A stretch of 64,000 nt of DNA from Pontibacter arcticus (GTDB lineage Bacteria > Bacteroidota > Bacteroidia > Cytophagales > Hymenobacteraceae). The first letter of the stretch is position 1. Every line of letters begins with the position of its first letter. The notes under the pieces are model-generated. The model ran no database searches and was not told the origin of the DNA. It saw only the letters and a list, made by a program, of their open reading frames with translations. The stretch lies in assembly GCF_003284895.1 (NCBI RefSeq), contig NZ_QMDV01000001.1:833080-897079 (forward strand), read 5' to 3'. Below are positions 44,061 through 52,803 of the stretch, in pieces. The position numbers and the translations under genes are program-made.

Positions 44061-44214
44061 GCAGGAAAACGGTGAAAAAGATTCGTTATAAATTTAACTA
44101 AATTCGGCCGGTTTTAGTGCATTCTCCGTACTACAGCTTTAACCGGTTATACTTTGCTATCTTTTTATCAATACTTCGTATACTGGTAAAGCACCAAAAA
44201 AGCTTACTAAAACT

Positions 44215-44595
44215 ATGGCATTACAAGACAACGGCTCTAAAGAAAAAAGCACCAATCTAATCGAAAACTTAATGGGGTACATAGATACCCGCATTGATAT
44301 TATCAGGCTCGAAATTCAGGAAAAGCTGAAGAGCTCTTTTGTAAGCTTGCTACACGCCGTTTTACTTGGGTTTGCAGCCTTTATGTCTCTTATTTTTCTG
44401 AGCATCTTCTTAGGCCTGCTTCTTAACCATTTACTCGATAGTTCGTTCTGGGGCTTTGGCATAATAGCCCTCGTTTACATTATCCTGTTAGTTGTATTGC
44501 TGGTTGGTTTAGATAAAAAAGTATTTAACAATGTAGCTGATAAGGCTTTCGATAACACACTTTATAAAACAGATAAACGAGAAAAATCAATATGA
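44215..44595 (+). CDS. Phage-holin-family (YqjE-like) membrane protein, 126 aa
   Basis: A short protein with two hydrophobic segments (about 45-72 and 80-102) and a basic, amphipathic N-terminus (DTRIDIIRLEIQEKLKSS), matching the Actinobacteria/Bacteroidota holin-like PF07332 family. Despite the name, these are chromosomal envelope proteins; no other phage gene is present. Its stop overlaps the start of the next gene by four bases (ATGA), so the two are cotranslated. Confidence 0.75.
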   Translation: MALQDNGSKEKSTNLIENLMGYIDTRIDIIRLEIQEKLKSSFVSLLHAVLLGFAAFMSLIFLSIFLGLLLNHLLDSSFWGFGIIALVYIILLVVLLVGLDKKVFNNVADKAFDNTLYKTDKREKSI

Positions 44596-45158
44596 GCGAG
44601 TTAAGCAACCCTTTATTCGATAACCAGCGGGAGTTTTTAGAGCGCCAGAAAGAAGAGTATAAAAATGCCTTGATGGGAGATGTGGAACAGATAAAATCCC
44701 AGGGGCAGGAAGTAGGCAAAAAAGTAGCCGTAGCCGGTGGCATCCTGTTAGCTGGTTACCTGATACGCCGCATGTTCGGTGGCAAAAAAAAAGGTAAGGC
44801 CGTAAAGGAAAATACTTCCCATACAACTTATGATGCGCCAGTTACTGCAGATGTTAACGCTTACGACTCTTTTGTGCACGAGCAGGAAGACGAATATACT
44901 TTAGCATCCGAACGCCAACATCCGATCAAAAAAAAGAAAAAAAGTGCAAAGCAATCTAAAGGCTTTCTGAAATCTGATGCAGCCAAATTCATCAAACAAC
45001 AAGCTGTGTCTATTCTGTTGGTGTATCTTGCAAAAAAGGCGGAAGAATTGATCAACAGTAACTCCGAAAATAACGATATTGCGGCTTCTCCTGCGCCTGT
45101 AGTGGTTACAGAACCAGAGACAACCACGCTTATCGTTCCGGACCCGAATGCCCTTTAA
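44592..45158 (+). CDS. Conserved basic hypothetical membrane-associated protein, 188 aa
   Basis: Not recognised as a named family. An N-terminal charged helix (FLERQKEEYKNALMGD) leads to a Gly/Ala hydrophobic segment (about 47-62) and a Lys-rich region (GGKKKGKAVKE). A second Lys cluster (near 115-125) precedes a final hydrophobic stretch (AVSILLVYLAKKAEELI). It overlaps the holin-family gene by four bases and the GGGP-synthase gene by 11 bases, so all three are one translationally coupled operon. A YtxH/YqjD-like envelope role is possible but unproven. Confidence 0.65.
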   Translation: MSELSNPLFDNQREFLERQKEEYKNALMGDVEQIKSQGQEVGKKVAVAGGILLAGYLIRRMFGGKKKGKAVKENTSHTTYDAPVTADVNAYDSFVHEQEDEYTLASERQHPIKKKKKSAKQSKGFLKSDAAKFIKQQAVSILLVYLAKKAEELINSNSENNDIAASPAPVVVTEPETTTLIVPDPNAL

Positions 45159-45909
45159 AGATTTCTATAAACAGCAACACGTTTCAGGCAGGAAGTATTT
45201 TGCCTTGCTCCTCGACCCGGATAACCTGACAGAGGAGTCCTGCCTGAACCTGCTTACCCTGAGCAAAGCACATCCTATCGATTTCTTTTTTGTTGGCGGC
45301 AGCCTCATCACCACCGATAACCAACAGCACATTATCCGGCTTCTGAAAGCAAACGCTGACACCCCGGTCATACTTTTCCCGAGCAACAGCCTGCACATCG
45401 ATAAGCAAGCTGACGGCATACTTTTACTTTCGCTTATTTCCGGGCGTAACCCCGAGTTCCTGATTGGCCAGCATATACTGGCAGCGCCCATACTTAAAGC
45501 AAGCCAACTGGCCGTTTACCCCACCGGCTACATGCTGGTAGATTGCGGCAACCAGACCACTGCCTCTTACATGAGCGGCACCACCCCGTTACCTTACAAT
45601 AAACCTGAAATTGCTGCCTGTACAGCCATGGCCGGTGAGTTGCTGGGGCTGCGGTATATATATCTGGATGGCGGTAGCGGAGCAGACAAGCCCGTTAGCC
45701 CCGAGATGGTTGCAGCTGTGCGTAAATCTGTTGAAGTACCTGTTATTGTGGGCGGCGGAATAAATACAGTAGGCAAGGCCAGAACTATACTTGATGCCGG
45801 CGCCGATGTGCTGGTAATAGGGAACCACATAGAAAAAAACCCCGGCTTTCTGGCCGAGGTTTCTGATCTTATAGCTTCGTATAATGTAAGCTTAGGAGTT
45901 AACCGCTGA
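45148..45909 (+). CDS. Geranylgeranylglyceryl/heptaprenylglyceryl phosphate synthase family, 253 aa
   Basis: A TIM-barrel prenyltransferase that joins glycerol-1-phosphate to a polyprenyl diphosphate, making an ether lipid precursor. Visible features: LLDPDNLTEES, FFVGGSLIT, VILFPSNSLHI, the LAVYPTGYMLVDCG segment, RYIYLDGGSGADKPV and PVIVGGGINTVGKA with the phosphate-binding Gly-rich loops. It resembles the group I/II GGGPS found in Bacteroidota rather than the Firmicutes PcrB; product chain length cannot be read directly. It starts 11 bases inside the previous gene. Its end overlaps the convergent AraC gene by 18 bases. Confidence 0.85.
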   Translation: MPFKDFYKQQHVSGRKYFALLLDPDNLTEESCLNLLTLSKAHPIDFFFVGGSLITTDNQQHIIRLLKANADTPVILFPSNSLHIDKQADGILLLSLISGRNPEFLIGQHILAAPILKASQLAVYPTGYMLVDCGNQTTASYMSGTTPLPYNKPEIAACTAMAGELLGLRYIYLDGGSGADKPVSPEMVAAVRKSVEVPVIVGGGINTVGKARTILDAGADVLVIGNHIEKNPGFLAEVSDLIASYNVSLGVNR

Positions 45910-46830
45910 TTCGCGACGACGCATTTTGCCGGCTGGTATACCGAACATCATCTTAAAGCGACGGCAGAAGTATGCTGTATCTTTGTAGCCTACATCTTTA
46001 CCTATCTCACGGATACTCTTCTTAGTAGTACGCAGCAGGAATACGGCACGCTCCATACGCTGGTATTCGATATAATCCTGTGGGTTTATACCTGTCAGCA
46101 TTTTGAAATACTGGCCTACGTAATCTTCTGATACGTTTGCTACATTCGAAAGCACCTTGTTTGACAGATCGCCACCCAGGTGTTCTTTAATATAGTTGAA
46201 CAGATCAATGAGGCGTGGATCTTTAAAGTAAGTACTGTTTGTAGCCAACTGCTCCACAAACATTCTGTTACGAAGTATGTGGCGAACAATTTCTACTACA
46301 ATGTTCTCCGTATAGATATTGATCAGGCGCTCTTTGCCTGGCAGGTCCTGCATGCTTTCCTCTACTACCTTAATTACAAGGTTAGCCAACTTGTTGTTGT
46401 TCGAGATCAGGAATGCCGGAAGATCAAGTGATGCAAAGAAGTTAACTGAATCGAAAACTTTTGCTTCAAAGCTCACATAACTGTGGCTCTGCTCGTCATC
46501 ACCTATCAGGTCAAGATCGTTGTTACTCTTAAAGAACTTATCTCTGTTTGTGATTAAGTCATCATTTGTAATGGTTCTGCCTTCTCCGGCAGGGCCATAC
46601 GTTATGATTGTGCTACGGCCACCGGGTACGAAAAGCAACTCCCCTTCTTCAACTTCGTGCTCTTCTTCTCCAAAGAAAATGCTGCCTTTGTGCAGCAAAA
46701 TCAAATTATTGCCTACATCATAGTAATTACGAACCTTAAAAGGCTGCTGCAATACCAGGTTTTTAGACTTGATAAAGCGCACCCCAAGCGATTCAATAAT
46801 TTTATTGTAATCTTCCATGTGTGATACCAA
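45892..46830 (-). CDS. AraC-family transcriptional regulator, 312 aa
   Basis: The C-terminal 100 residues form an AraC-type double helix-turn-helix: HLGGDLSNKVLSNVANVSED, YFKMLTGINPQDYIEYQRME and IREIGKDVGYKDTAYFCRRF. The N-terminal 130 residues are a cupin-like sensor region (ILLHKGSIFFGEEEHEVEEG). This regulator type is conserved in Bacteroidota and I do not know its target. Its 3' end overlaps the GGGP-synthase gene by 18 bases in convergent orientation, so antisense pairing of the transcripts is possible. Confidence 0.85.
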   Translation of the reverse strand: MVSHMEDYNKIIESLGVRFIKSKNLVLQQPFKVRNYYDVGNNLILLHKGSIFFGEEEHEVEEGELLFVPGGRSTIITYGPAGEGRTITNDDLITNRDKFFKSNNDLDLIGDDEQSHSYVSFEAKVFDSVNFFASLDLPAFLISNNNKLANLVIKVVEESMQDLPGKERLINIYTENIVVEIVRHILRNRMFVEQLATNSTYFKDPRLIDLFNYIKEHLGGDLSNKVLSNVANVSEDYVGQYFKMLTGINPQDYIEYQRMERAVFLLRTTKKSIREIGKDVGYKDTAYFCRRFKMMFGIPAGKMRRRESAVNS

Positions 46831-46977
46831 CTAACTTTTATACTATTAACCCTTCAATTTTGGTTTAAAGCTAAGATTAATCTTTGTAAAATTCAAATTA
46901 TTTTAAAAAATTAATTTTAATTCAAGAAAGACTATTCTTAGCCCAAACCACACAGGAACAAGGTTTTAAGCGGTTTT

Positions 46978-48117
46978 TTACTTAAGCAATTCTCTCGAAA
47001 TTACTATTTTTTGTATCTCTGAAGTACCTTCATAGATTTGTGTAATTTTGGCATCGCGCATTAAACGCTCCACATGGTATTCTTTCACGAAACCGTAACC
47101 GCCATGTACCTGCACTGCCTCTACCGTTGTTTCCATTGCTACTTTAGATGCAAATAACTTTGCCATTGCCCCTGACTTACCGTAATCCTGGTGCGTATCC
47201 TTGTCGTGGGCAGCCTGCAAACAAAGCAGACGTGCCGCCTCGATGTTAGTCGCCATATCAGCCAGTTTAAACTGGATAGCCTGGTGCTTTGCAATCTCCA
47301 CTCCGAAAGCTTTACGCTCTTTGGCATACTTCACAGCCAGCTCGTAAGCACCTGATGCAATACCTAATGCCTGGGAGGCAATACCAATACGGCCACCTGC
47401 CAGCGTAGACATCGCAAACTTAAACCCGAAGCCATCTTCACCAATACGGTTCTCTTTAGGTACTTTTACGTCAGTAAACATTAAAGAGTGCGTATCAGAG
47501 CCTCTAATTCCCAGTTTGTTCTCTTTCGGGCCTATTACAAAGCCTTCAGCGCCACGCTCTACAATAAGTGCGTTTATACCTCTGTGGCCTTTTGCAACGT
47601 CTGTCTGTGCGATTACAATGTATACAGATGCGGTGCTACCATTCGTGATCCAGTTTTTGGTGCCGTTCAGTAAATAGTAGTCGCCTTTGTCTTCGGCAGT
47701 GGTGCGCTGCGAAGTTGCATCAGAACCTGCTTCCGGCTCTGATAAGCAGAATGCACCGATGATTTCGCCGGTAGCCAATCTGGTCAGGTATTTTTGTTTT
47801 TGCTCTTCTGTGCCGTACTGCTCAATTCCCCAGCAAACAAGCGAGTTGTTTACAGACATTACTACAGAAGCAGAAGCATCTACTTTAGAGATTTCTTCCA
47901 TGGCCAGTACATAGGAAACAGCATCCATGCCGCCACCATTATACTTTGGATCTACCATCATGCCCATAAATCCAAGCTCTCCCATCTTCTTGATTTGCTC
48001 GGCCGGGAATTTCTGGTGCTCGTCGCGCTCTATTACGCCTGGCAGGAGTTCGTTTTGTGCAAACTCACGGGCGGCAGCCTGTACGGCCAAATGCTCCTCT
48101 GTTAATTGAAAGTTCAT
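46978..48117 (-). CDS. Acyl-CoA dehydrogenase, 379 aa
   Basis: FAD enzyme of fatty-acid beta-oxidation (short/medium-chain type) that introduces the alpha-beta double bond. Motifs: the FAD/substrate segment GAFCLSEPEAGSDATSQ, NGTKNWITNGSTA, LGIRGSDTHSL and the catalytic-Glu region ITQIYEGTSEIQKIV near the C-terminus. Length and motifs are complete. A well-spaced promoter lies at 48161-48192. It may feed the thiolase encoded at 31463-32662, though the genes are far apart. Confidence 0.94.
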   Translation of the reverse strand: MNFQLTEEHLAVQAAAREFAQNELLPGVIERDEHQKFPAEQIKKMGELGFMGMMVDPKYNGGGMDAVSYVLAMEEISKVDASASVVMSVNNSLVCWGIEQYGTEEQKQKYLTRLATGEIIGAFCLSEPEAGSDATSQRTTAEDKGDYYLLNGTKNWITNGSTASVYIVIAQTDVAKGHRGINALIVERGAEGFVIGPKENKLGIRGSDTHSLMFTDVKVPKENRIGEDGFGFKFAMSTLAGGRIGIASQALGIASGAYELAVKYAKERKAFGVEIAKHQAIQFKLADMATNIEAARLLCLQAAHDKDTHQDYGKSGAMAKLFASKVAMETTVEAVQVHGGYGFVKEYHVERLMRDAKITQIYEGTSEIQKIVISRELLK

Positions 48118-48160
48118 ACTTTTTTTGGTATAGGTATGGTTGATCGATATATTTCCAGTG

Positions 48161-48192
48161 CAAAATTATAAAATTCACTTGCATTTATTCAA
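48161..48192 (-). promoter_or_regulatory. Probable promoter of the acyl-CoA dehydrogenase gene
   Basis: Minus-strand TTG (48192-48190), 21 bases, then TAATTTTG (48168-48161), a full TAnnTTTG match. The gene starts at 48117. Confidence 0.55.
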
Positions 48193-48259
48193 CACGGCTT
48201 TCTAATAATTATTATGTGTGCCGAATATTTTAATTATTACTAAGGTATACTTTGTTAAA

Positions 48260-48295
48260 ACAAAAGCGCCACCTGCTTTTGCAAACAAGTGGCGC
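48260..48295 (-). terminator. Terminator of the YugP protease gene
   Basis: On the minus strand GCGCCACTTG pairs with CAGGTGGCGC (48286-48295 with 48266-48275, one mismatch) around a ten-base loop, followed by TTTTG. It lies 40 bases beyond the protease stop. Confidence 0.75.
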
Positions 48296-48334
48296 CACAT
48301 AATGTTACTTATTATCAGAATAAAATACCATTAC

Positions 48335-49015
48335 TTAATCGCGGCGGCCCATTAGGAGCGACACATAGTAAAGTAAGGTTGCCAGAGAACCAAGTGCTGC
48401 TACCACATATGTTAAAGCAGCCCATTTAAGTGCATCTTTCGACATGGTAAGTTCCTGAGAAGTTACAATACCACGTGAACTGATCCAGGCCAAGGCGCGC
48501 TTACTGGCGTCAAACTCTACAGGCAGTGTTACAAAACTGAATATGGTAGTGAGTGCAAATAATACAACCCCTATTGTTAAGGGCAGCGGTGTGGTCTGCA
48601 GCATCAAAATACCAATAATAAGAATCCACTGCATGTAACGTGAGGCTATACTTAGCGCAGGCACCATTGCCGACCTGAACTTGAGGAAGCTATAAGCTCT
48701 GGCATGCTGCACCGCGTGGCCACATTCGTGGGCCGCTACGGCCGCTGCTGCTGCGCTGCGTGCTTCGTATACATACTCGCTCAGGTTAACCGTTTTATCA
48801 GCCGGGTTGTAATGGTCGGTTAGCTTACCGGCTACAGAGATAACACGTACGTCTGTAATACCATTATCAGCCAGCATCATTTCTGCAATCTCTTTGCCAC
48901 TTAAGCCAGAGCTTAACGGAACCTGCGAATACTGCTTAAACTTACTTTTTAAACGCCAGCTCACGAGCCAGCTAATCAACATAAATAAAATACCTATTAT
49001 ATATATACCAGCCAT
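48335..49015 (-). CDS. YugP-family zinc metallopeptidase, 226 aa
   Basis: An integral membrane metalloprotease with the zinc motif HECGH (residues 96-100, within AHECGHAVQH) and four hydrophobic segments (about 3-20, 110-128, 130-155, 190-215). The family is conserved but its substrates are unknown. It lies 15 bases downstream of the heptose adenylyltransferase gene in a minus-strand run with the flippase-like protein, panD and panC. Confidence 0.88.
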   Translation of the reverse strand: MAGIYIIGILFMLISWLVSWRLKSKFKQYSQVPLSSGLSGKEIAEMMLADNGITDVRVISVAGKLTDHYNPADKTVNLSEYVYEARSAAAAAVAAHECGHAVQHARAYSFLKFRSAMVPALSIASRYMQWILIIGILMLQTTPLPLTIGVVLFALTTIFSFVTLPVEFDASKRALAWISSRGIVTSQELTMSKDALKWAALTYVVAALGSLATLLYYVSLLMGRRD

Positions 49016-49030
49016 GGTTATCTTTAATCT

Positions 49031-49522
49031 TTAAGTTAACTTAATGTTATTCTCTATCTTTTTTACAATGTTGGTAGTAGAATACCCTTTTACAAGTGGC
49101 ACCGTTTTAACTTCGCCACCTTTAGCAGTAACAATATCCTGCCCTACAATGTTCTCTACGGAATAATCATCTCCTTTTACTAAAATATCGGGTTGAACAG
49201 CCTTTATTAACTCTAACGGTGTGTCTTCGTTAAATAGTACTATGGCATCCACAAACAAAAGCGATGCCATAACCCGGGCCCGTGACATTTCGTCCTGAAG
49301 CGGGCGGCTTGGCCCTTTTATACGACTAATAGACGCATCTGTATTAAGTCCAAGTATAAGTTTATCGCCAAGTTGTCGGGCTTTCTCCAGATAATCTACA
49401 TGCCCGAGGTGCAGGATATCGAAGCAGCCATTGGTAAACACAATTTTACAACCTTGCCCGCGCCATACGTTAAGTTGTTGCTCCAAGGCAGGAAGTGCAA
49501 ATATTTTATCGTTTGAGTTCAT
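49031..49522 (-). CDS. D-glycero-beta-D-manno-heptose 1-phosphate adenylyltransferase
   Basis: Transfers AMP to heptose-1-phosphate to make ADP-heptose for the lipopolysaccharide core. The 163-aa protein is a stand-alone nucleotidyltransferase (RfaE2 type, without the kinase half of E. coli HldE): FTNGCFDILHLGHVDYLEKAR carries the HxGH motif, and the later IVLFNEDTPLELIKAVQPDILVKGDDY segment is typical. It overlaps the end of the flippase-like gene by 17 bases. Kinase and epimerase genes are not in the window. Confidence 0.88.
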   Translation of the reverse strand: MNSNDKIFALPALEQQLNVWRGQGCKIVFTNGCFDILHLGHVDYLEKARQLGDKLILGLNTDASISRIKGPSRPLQDEMSRARVMASLLFVDAIVLFNEDTPLELIKAVQPDILVKGDDYSVENIVGQDIVTAKGGEVKTVPLVKGYSTTNIVKKIENNIKLT

Positions 49523-50552
49523 GTGCAGATGCGTGGTTTTGGTAATTTAAGGCAGCGCTATTTTTCTTTTGCTGCAACATACTGATCATAAAGCTAAATA
49601 CGCCCATTATTACAACGAGCAATGTTTGCGAAGTATGAGCCAGCAAAGCATATGCCATTGCTTCCTCTTTAGGTACGCCATATAAAAGCAACGTAGCCTG
49701 TACTACCAAATGGTATACGCCAATACCACCCTGCACGGGCGCCGCCATACCCAGGCTACCTGCCACCAACACCGATAAACCGGCTCCCAAAGGCAAACTC
49801 TGTGTAGCAGGCAAGGCGTAAAACACCACCTGGCTCATGCCGTAGTACATTGCCCACACAAATACGGTATGTGCCCAGAAACTAAACTTATTTTCTATTT
49901 TGGAGATACTGAAGATGCCTTGCAACATACCCTGCACAAAGCCGACTACCTTTTTGTAGAACCTGTTACTGCGCAGCCTGTTCAGGAATACAACAATAAG
50001 TATAACGCCAACAATCAGGAGTGCAAACAGAACAGCGCCAAGGTAATAGAAGGAGTTCAGGCTTTGGGAAATGCTGCTGTACTTATCAGAAAAGAGTCCG
50101 AAAAAGAAGTCGCGGATGCGGTTGAACTCTACCAGGAAGGTAAGGCCCGTGATCAGCAACAGCATCACCATATCAATAAACCGCTCAGCTATCACAGTTC
50201 CGAAACCTGTATTTACCGGCAGGTTATCGGTTTTTTTGAGTATGCTGCACCTTACCACTTCGCCCATACGCGGCAACACCAGATTGGCTACATAACCTAC
50301 CATCATGGCATTATATGTATTAAGCAGCGATGGTGTGATGCCGGTTGGCTTTATCTGCATCTGCCAGCGATAAGCCCGGCTTACATAGGCCGCAATACCC
50401 AAAACCAGGGATAAAATAACCCAGCCATACTTTGCGCTTTGCAGCTCTGCCCACAATTTCTCGAAATCCAGCTCTTTTAAGGCGTACCACATCAAAAAGG
50501 CAGATGCGCCCAGCAACAAGCTATACTTCAGAACCGTGAGCAGGTTTTTCAT
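49506..50552 (-). CDS. Flippase-like / YbhN (UPF0104) membrane protein, 348 aa
   Basis: About eight transmembrane helices with the lysylphosphatidylglycerol-synthase transmembrane-region fold (YbhN/UPF0104): SRAYRWQMQIKPTG, YNAMMVGYVANLVLPRMGEVVRC (conserved Gly/Glu) and AAPVQGGIGVYHLVV. These proteins are thought to flip lipids or lipid-linked sugars. It lies in an operon-like run panC-panD-flippase-heptose adenylyltransferase-protease, overlapping the adenylyltransferase gene by 17 bases; with the heptose gene this suggests an envelope-sugar link, though that is inference. Confidence 0.82.
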   Translation of the reverse strand: MKNLLTVLKYSLLLGASAFLMWYALKELDFEKLWAELQSAKYGWVILSLVLGIAAYVSRAYRWQMQIKPTGITPSLLNTYNAMMVGYVANLVLPRMGEVVRCSILKKTDNLPVNTGFGTVIAERFIDMVMLLLITGLTFLVEFNRIRDFFFGLFSDKYSSISQSLNSFYYLGAVLFALLIVGVILIVVFLNRLRSNRFYKKVVGFVQGMLQGIFSISKIENKFSFWAHTVFVWAMYYGMSQVVFYALPATQSLPLGAGLSVLVAGSLGMAAPVQGGIGVYHLVVQATLLLYGVPKEEAMAYALLAHTSQTLLVVIMGVFSFMISMLQQKKNSAALNYQNHASAHELKR

Positions 50553-50559
50553 GCACAGG

Positions 50560-50907
50560 TTAGATCAGGCGGTTGTGTTGATCCGGGAAGATAACAGTAG
50601 GAACGTGTGCTTTTGCGTCTTCGAACTTAATGCTGCAGTAAGAAATCACAATAACGATATCGCCTACCTGCACTTTGCGGGCAGCCGGCCCATTTAAGCA
50701 GATAGTGCCGGTACCGCGTTCGCCTTTAATAATATAAGTCTCGAAACGCTCGCCGTTGTTGATATTTACAATGGTTACTTTTTCGTTTTCCACCATATTA
50801 GCGGCATCCATCAGATCTTCGTCTATCGTGATGCTGCCTACATAATGTAGTTCGGCCTGTGTTACTTTACAACGGTGAATTTTAGATTTTAAAACCTCAA
50901 TATACAT
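50560..50907 (-). CDS. panD: Aspartate 1-decarboxylase proenzyme
   Basis: Makes beta-alanine from aspartate for pantothenate. The 115-aa proenzyme self-cleaves at Gly24-Ser25 ([11 protein letters not shown]) to form its pyruvoyl cofactor; this site is intact. Other markers are the opening [16 protein letters not shown] and the segment [17 protein letters not shown]. It is separated from panC by about 100 bases on the same strand, and the flippase-like gene starts 7 bases later. Confidence 0.95.
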   Translation of the reverse strand: MYIEVLKSKIHRCKVTQAELHYVGSITIDEDLMDAANMVENEKVTIVNINNGERFETYIIKGERGTGTICLNGPAARKVQVGDIVIVISYCSIKFEDAKAHVPTVIFPDQHNRLI

Positions 50908-51009
50908 GGTGCGGGGCTGTAATAAAGCGCAAAGTTAGAAAATAGGAAGGTAAATAACTATCAGAAGCTATGCCTGCCTTTGTTACTGAGCGAAAACAAA
51001 TTACAGGCT

Positions 51010-51855
51010 TTATAGATTCACAAGCAAGTTATCGATCAGGCGCACCTCCCCTACAAAAGCTGCTACACAAATAGCTACTTCCTGCTGCGGATTTATACTT
51101 TGCAGCGGTTGCAGGGTAAGCACATCTACTATTTCGAAATACTCCACTTCTATTTCATTTATAGCATTTAGGTAAGCTATTGCTTCTTGCTTTATACTTT
51201 CTACTGAAGTATGGCTTAGCTGCGAGGCGGCCTGTTGCAAGGCTTTGTATAGATGTATTGCCTGTTGCCGCTGCTCAGGCGTGAGTCGTTTGTTTCTCGA
51301 TGACATAGCCAACCCGTCTGGTTCGCGTACCGTCGGGAAACAAACCAGTTCCAGGTCAAAACTCAGGCCCTGCACCAACTGCCGCAAGATGGCTACCTGC
51401 TGCAGATCTTTCTGGCCAAAATAAGCACGATGCGGCTGCACCAGATGGAAAAGCTTGCTCACTACAGTAGCTACGCCATTAAAATGCCCTGGCCGCTTCT
51501 CTCCTTCCATCACGCCCTCTAAGGCGCCAAAACCAAATTGCAACAGCGATGGCTGCGGATACATCTCCGCTGCCGTTGGTGCAAAAAGATAGGTACAGTT
51601 TATACTTTCCAGCAAGTCGCTGTCCTGCTCCAGGGTACGCGGGTAAAGGGTATAATCGTCTGGGTTATTAAACTGTGTGGGGTTTACAAAAATACTGCAA
51701 ACGGTTACATCGTTCTCCCGGCCGGATGCACGCAGAAGCTGCAGATGCCCTTCGTGCAACGCGCCCATGGTGGGCACAAACCCGATCGTTTTGCCGCTAC
51801 AGCGCAGTTCCTGTACTTTTCGGAGCATTTCCCGGGCCTGCGTAATTACTTCCAT
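51010..51855 (-). CDS. panC: Pantoate--beta-alanine ligase (pantothenate synthetase)
   Basis: Joins pantoate and beta-alanine with ATP. The 281-aa protein has MGALHEGHLQLLR (HxGH-type ATP motif), FVNPTQFNNPDD, FGQKDLQQVAILRQLV and REPDGLAMSSRNKRLTPEQR, all typical. With panD it covers the beta-alanine branch of the pathway; panB is not in the window, and coaE (the end of CoA synthesis) lies at 17177-17770. It is divergent from the glycogen-synthase-like gene. Confidence 0.95.
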   Translation of the reverse strand: MEVITQAREMLRKVQELRCSGKTIGFVPTMGALHEGHLQLLRASGRENDVTVCSIFVNPTQFNNPDDYTLYPRTLEQDSDLLESINCTYLFAPTAAEMYPQPSLLQFGFGALEGVMEGEKRPGHFNGVATVVSKLFHLVQPHRAYFGQKDLQQVAILRQLVQGLSFDLELVCFPTVREPDGLAMSSRNKRLTPEQRQQAIHLYKALQQAASQLSHTSVESIKQEAIAYLNAINEIEVEYFEIVDVLTLQPLQSINPQQEVAICVAAFVGEVRLIDNLLVNL

Positions 51856-51917
51856 ACTTTCATTGTTTTGATTTACTCTTAATAAAGGCGTGCGAATGCA
51901 AGTTATAACGCATAAAA

Positions 51918-51948
51918 TTGAAAATTAGAATAAAAAATGCTAATTTTG
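51918..51948 (+). promoter_or_regulatory. Promoter of the glycogen-synthase-like gene
   Basis: TTG (51918-51920), 20 bases, then TAATTTTG (51941-51948). It starts transcription about 35 bases before the ATG at 51991. Good match to the phylum's consensus. Confidence 0.65.
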
Positions 51949-51990
51949 CACGTCCCATTACTGTTGCTTATACATTTTTAATTCCTTATC

Positions 51991-52803
51991 ATGTCTAAAT
52001 TGCGAATTCTGTACGCTGCCACCGAGATAAATCCTTTCTTACAAACCACTAAAGTAGCTGAGTTTCTGAACACGTTACCACAGGGTATGCAGGAGCGTGG
52101 AATGGAAATCCGAATTTTTGTTCCGCGATTTGGTATTATTAATGAGCGTAAAAACCGTTTGCATGAAGTAGTTCGCCTTTCTGGTATTAACATTGCCGTT
52201 GGCGAAGACGAAAAACCACTGGTCATTAAGGTAGCTTCTATCCCAAATGCCAAGCTCCAGGTATATTTTATCGATAACGAAGACTATTTCCACAGAAAAT
52301 CCGTTTTCGTTGACAAGAATAATAAATTTCACGCGGATAACGATGAACGTGCTATCTTTTTCTGCAAAGGCGTGCTGGAAACAGTTAAAAAATTAGGCTG
52401 GGCTCCGGACATTGTGCATTGCAACGACTGGATGACAGGCCTGATCCCGATGTATCTGAAAACGACATACAAGAAGGATCCGATCTTTAAAGATGCCAAG
52501 TCGATGTTCACGGTTTATAATAACAACTATAAGCATAAATTTGATGGCGACCTGGCTGAGAAAGTAAAGATGCTGGATATTGATGATAGTATGCTGGCGC
52601 CTTTACAGTCTGCGGATACCGATGCCTTTATAAAGATTGGTATGGAGTACGCTGACTCGGTGATCAAGACGAATGAAGATTTCAGTGAAAATATCAATGC
52701 GCTTTTCAGTGAGTTTATGCAGAAAAAGAACATCAATACTGTAACTCCTGACGATACCCTTTTAGATTCATACTATAACTTATATAATGAGCTCAGCAAC
52801 TAG
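51991..52803 (+). CDS. Single-domain glycogen/starch synthase-like protein, 270 aa
   Basis: Similar only to the N-terminal Rossmann half of GT5 glycogen synthases (RILYAATEINPF, RIFVPRFGIINERKNRLHEV, PDIVHCNDWMTGLIPMYLKT, with HCNDW matching the HxHDW-like region). The usual C-terminal GT-B domain is absent (270 against about 480 residues). The N-terminal KTGGL substrate loop is replaced by QTTKVAEF, so catalysis is doubtful. I recall short proteins of this kind beside DUF4270 genes in other Bacteroidota, so this is likely a conserved non-enzymatic or repurposed form and not a fresh truncation. The next gene starts inside its last 17 bases. Confidence 0.8.
   Translation: MSKLRILYAATEINPFLQTTKVAEFLNTLPQGMQERGMEIRIFVPRFGIINERKNRLHEVVRLSGINIAVGEDEKPLVIKVASIPNAKLQVYFIDNEDYFHRKSVFVDKNNKFHADNDERAIFFCKGVLETVKKLGWAPDIVHCNDWMTGLIPMYLKTTYKKDPIFKDAKSMFTVYNNNYKHKFDGDLAEKVKMLDIDDSMLAPLQSADTDAFIKIGMEYADSVIKTNEDFSENINALFSEFMQKKNINTVTPDDTLLDSYYNLYNELSN

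Noticed and set aside
44215-44595. Holin-family gene as a sign of prophage
   Set aside because: No terminase, capsid, tail, integrase or lysis gene nearby; family members are ordinary chromosomal proteins in this phylum.
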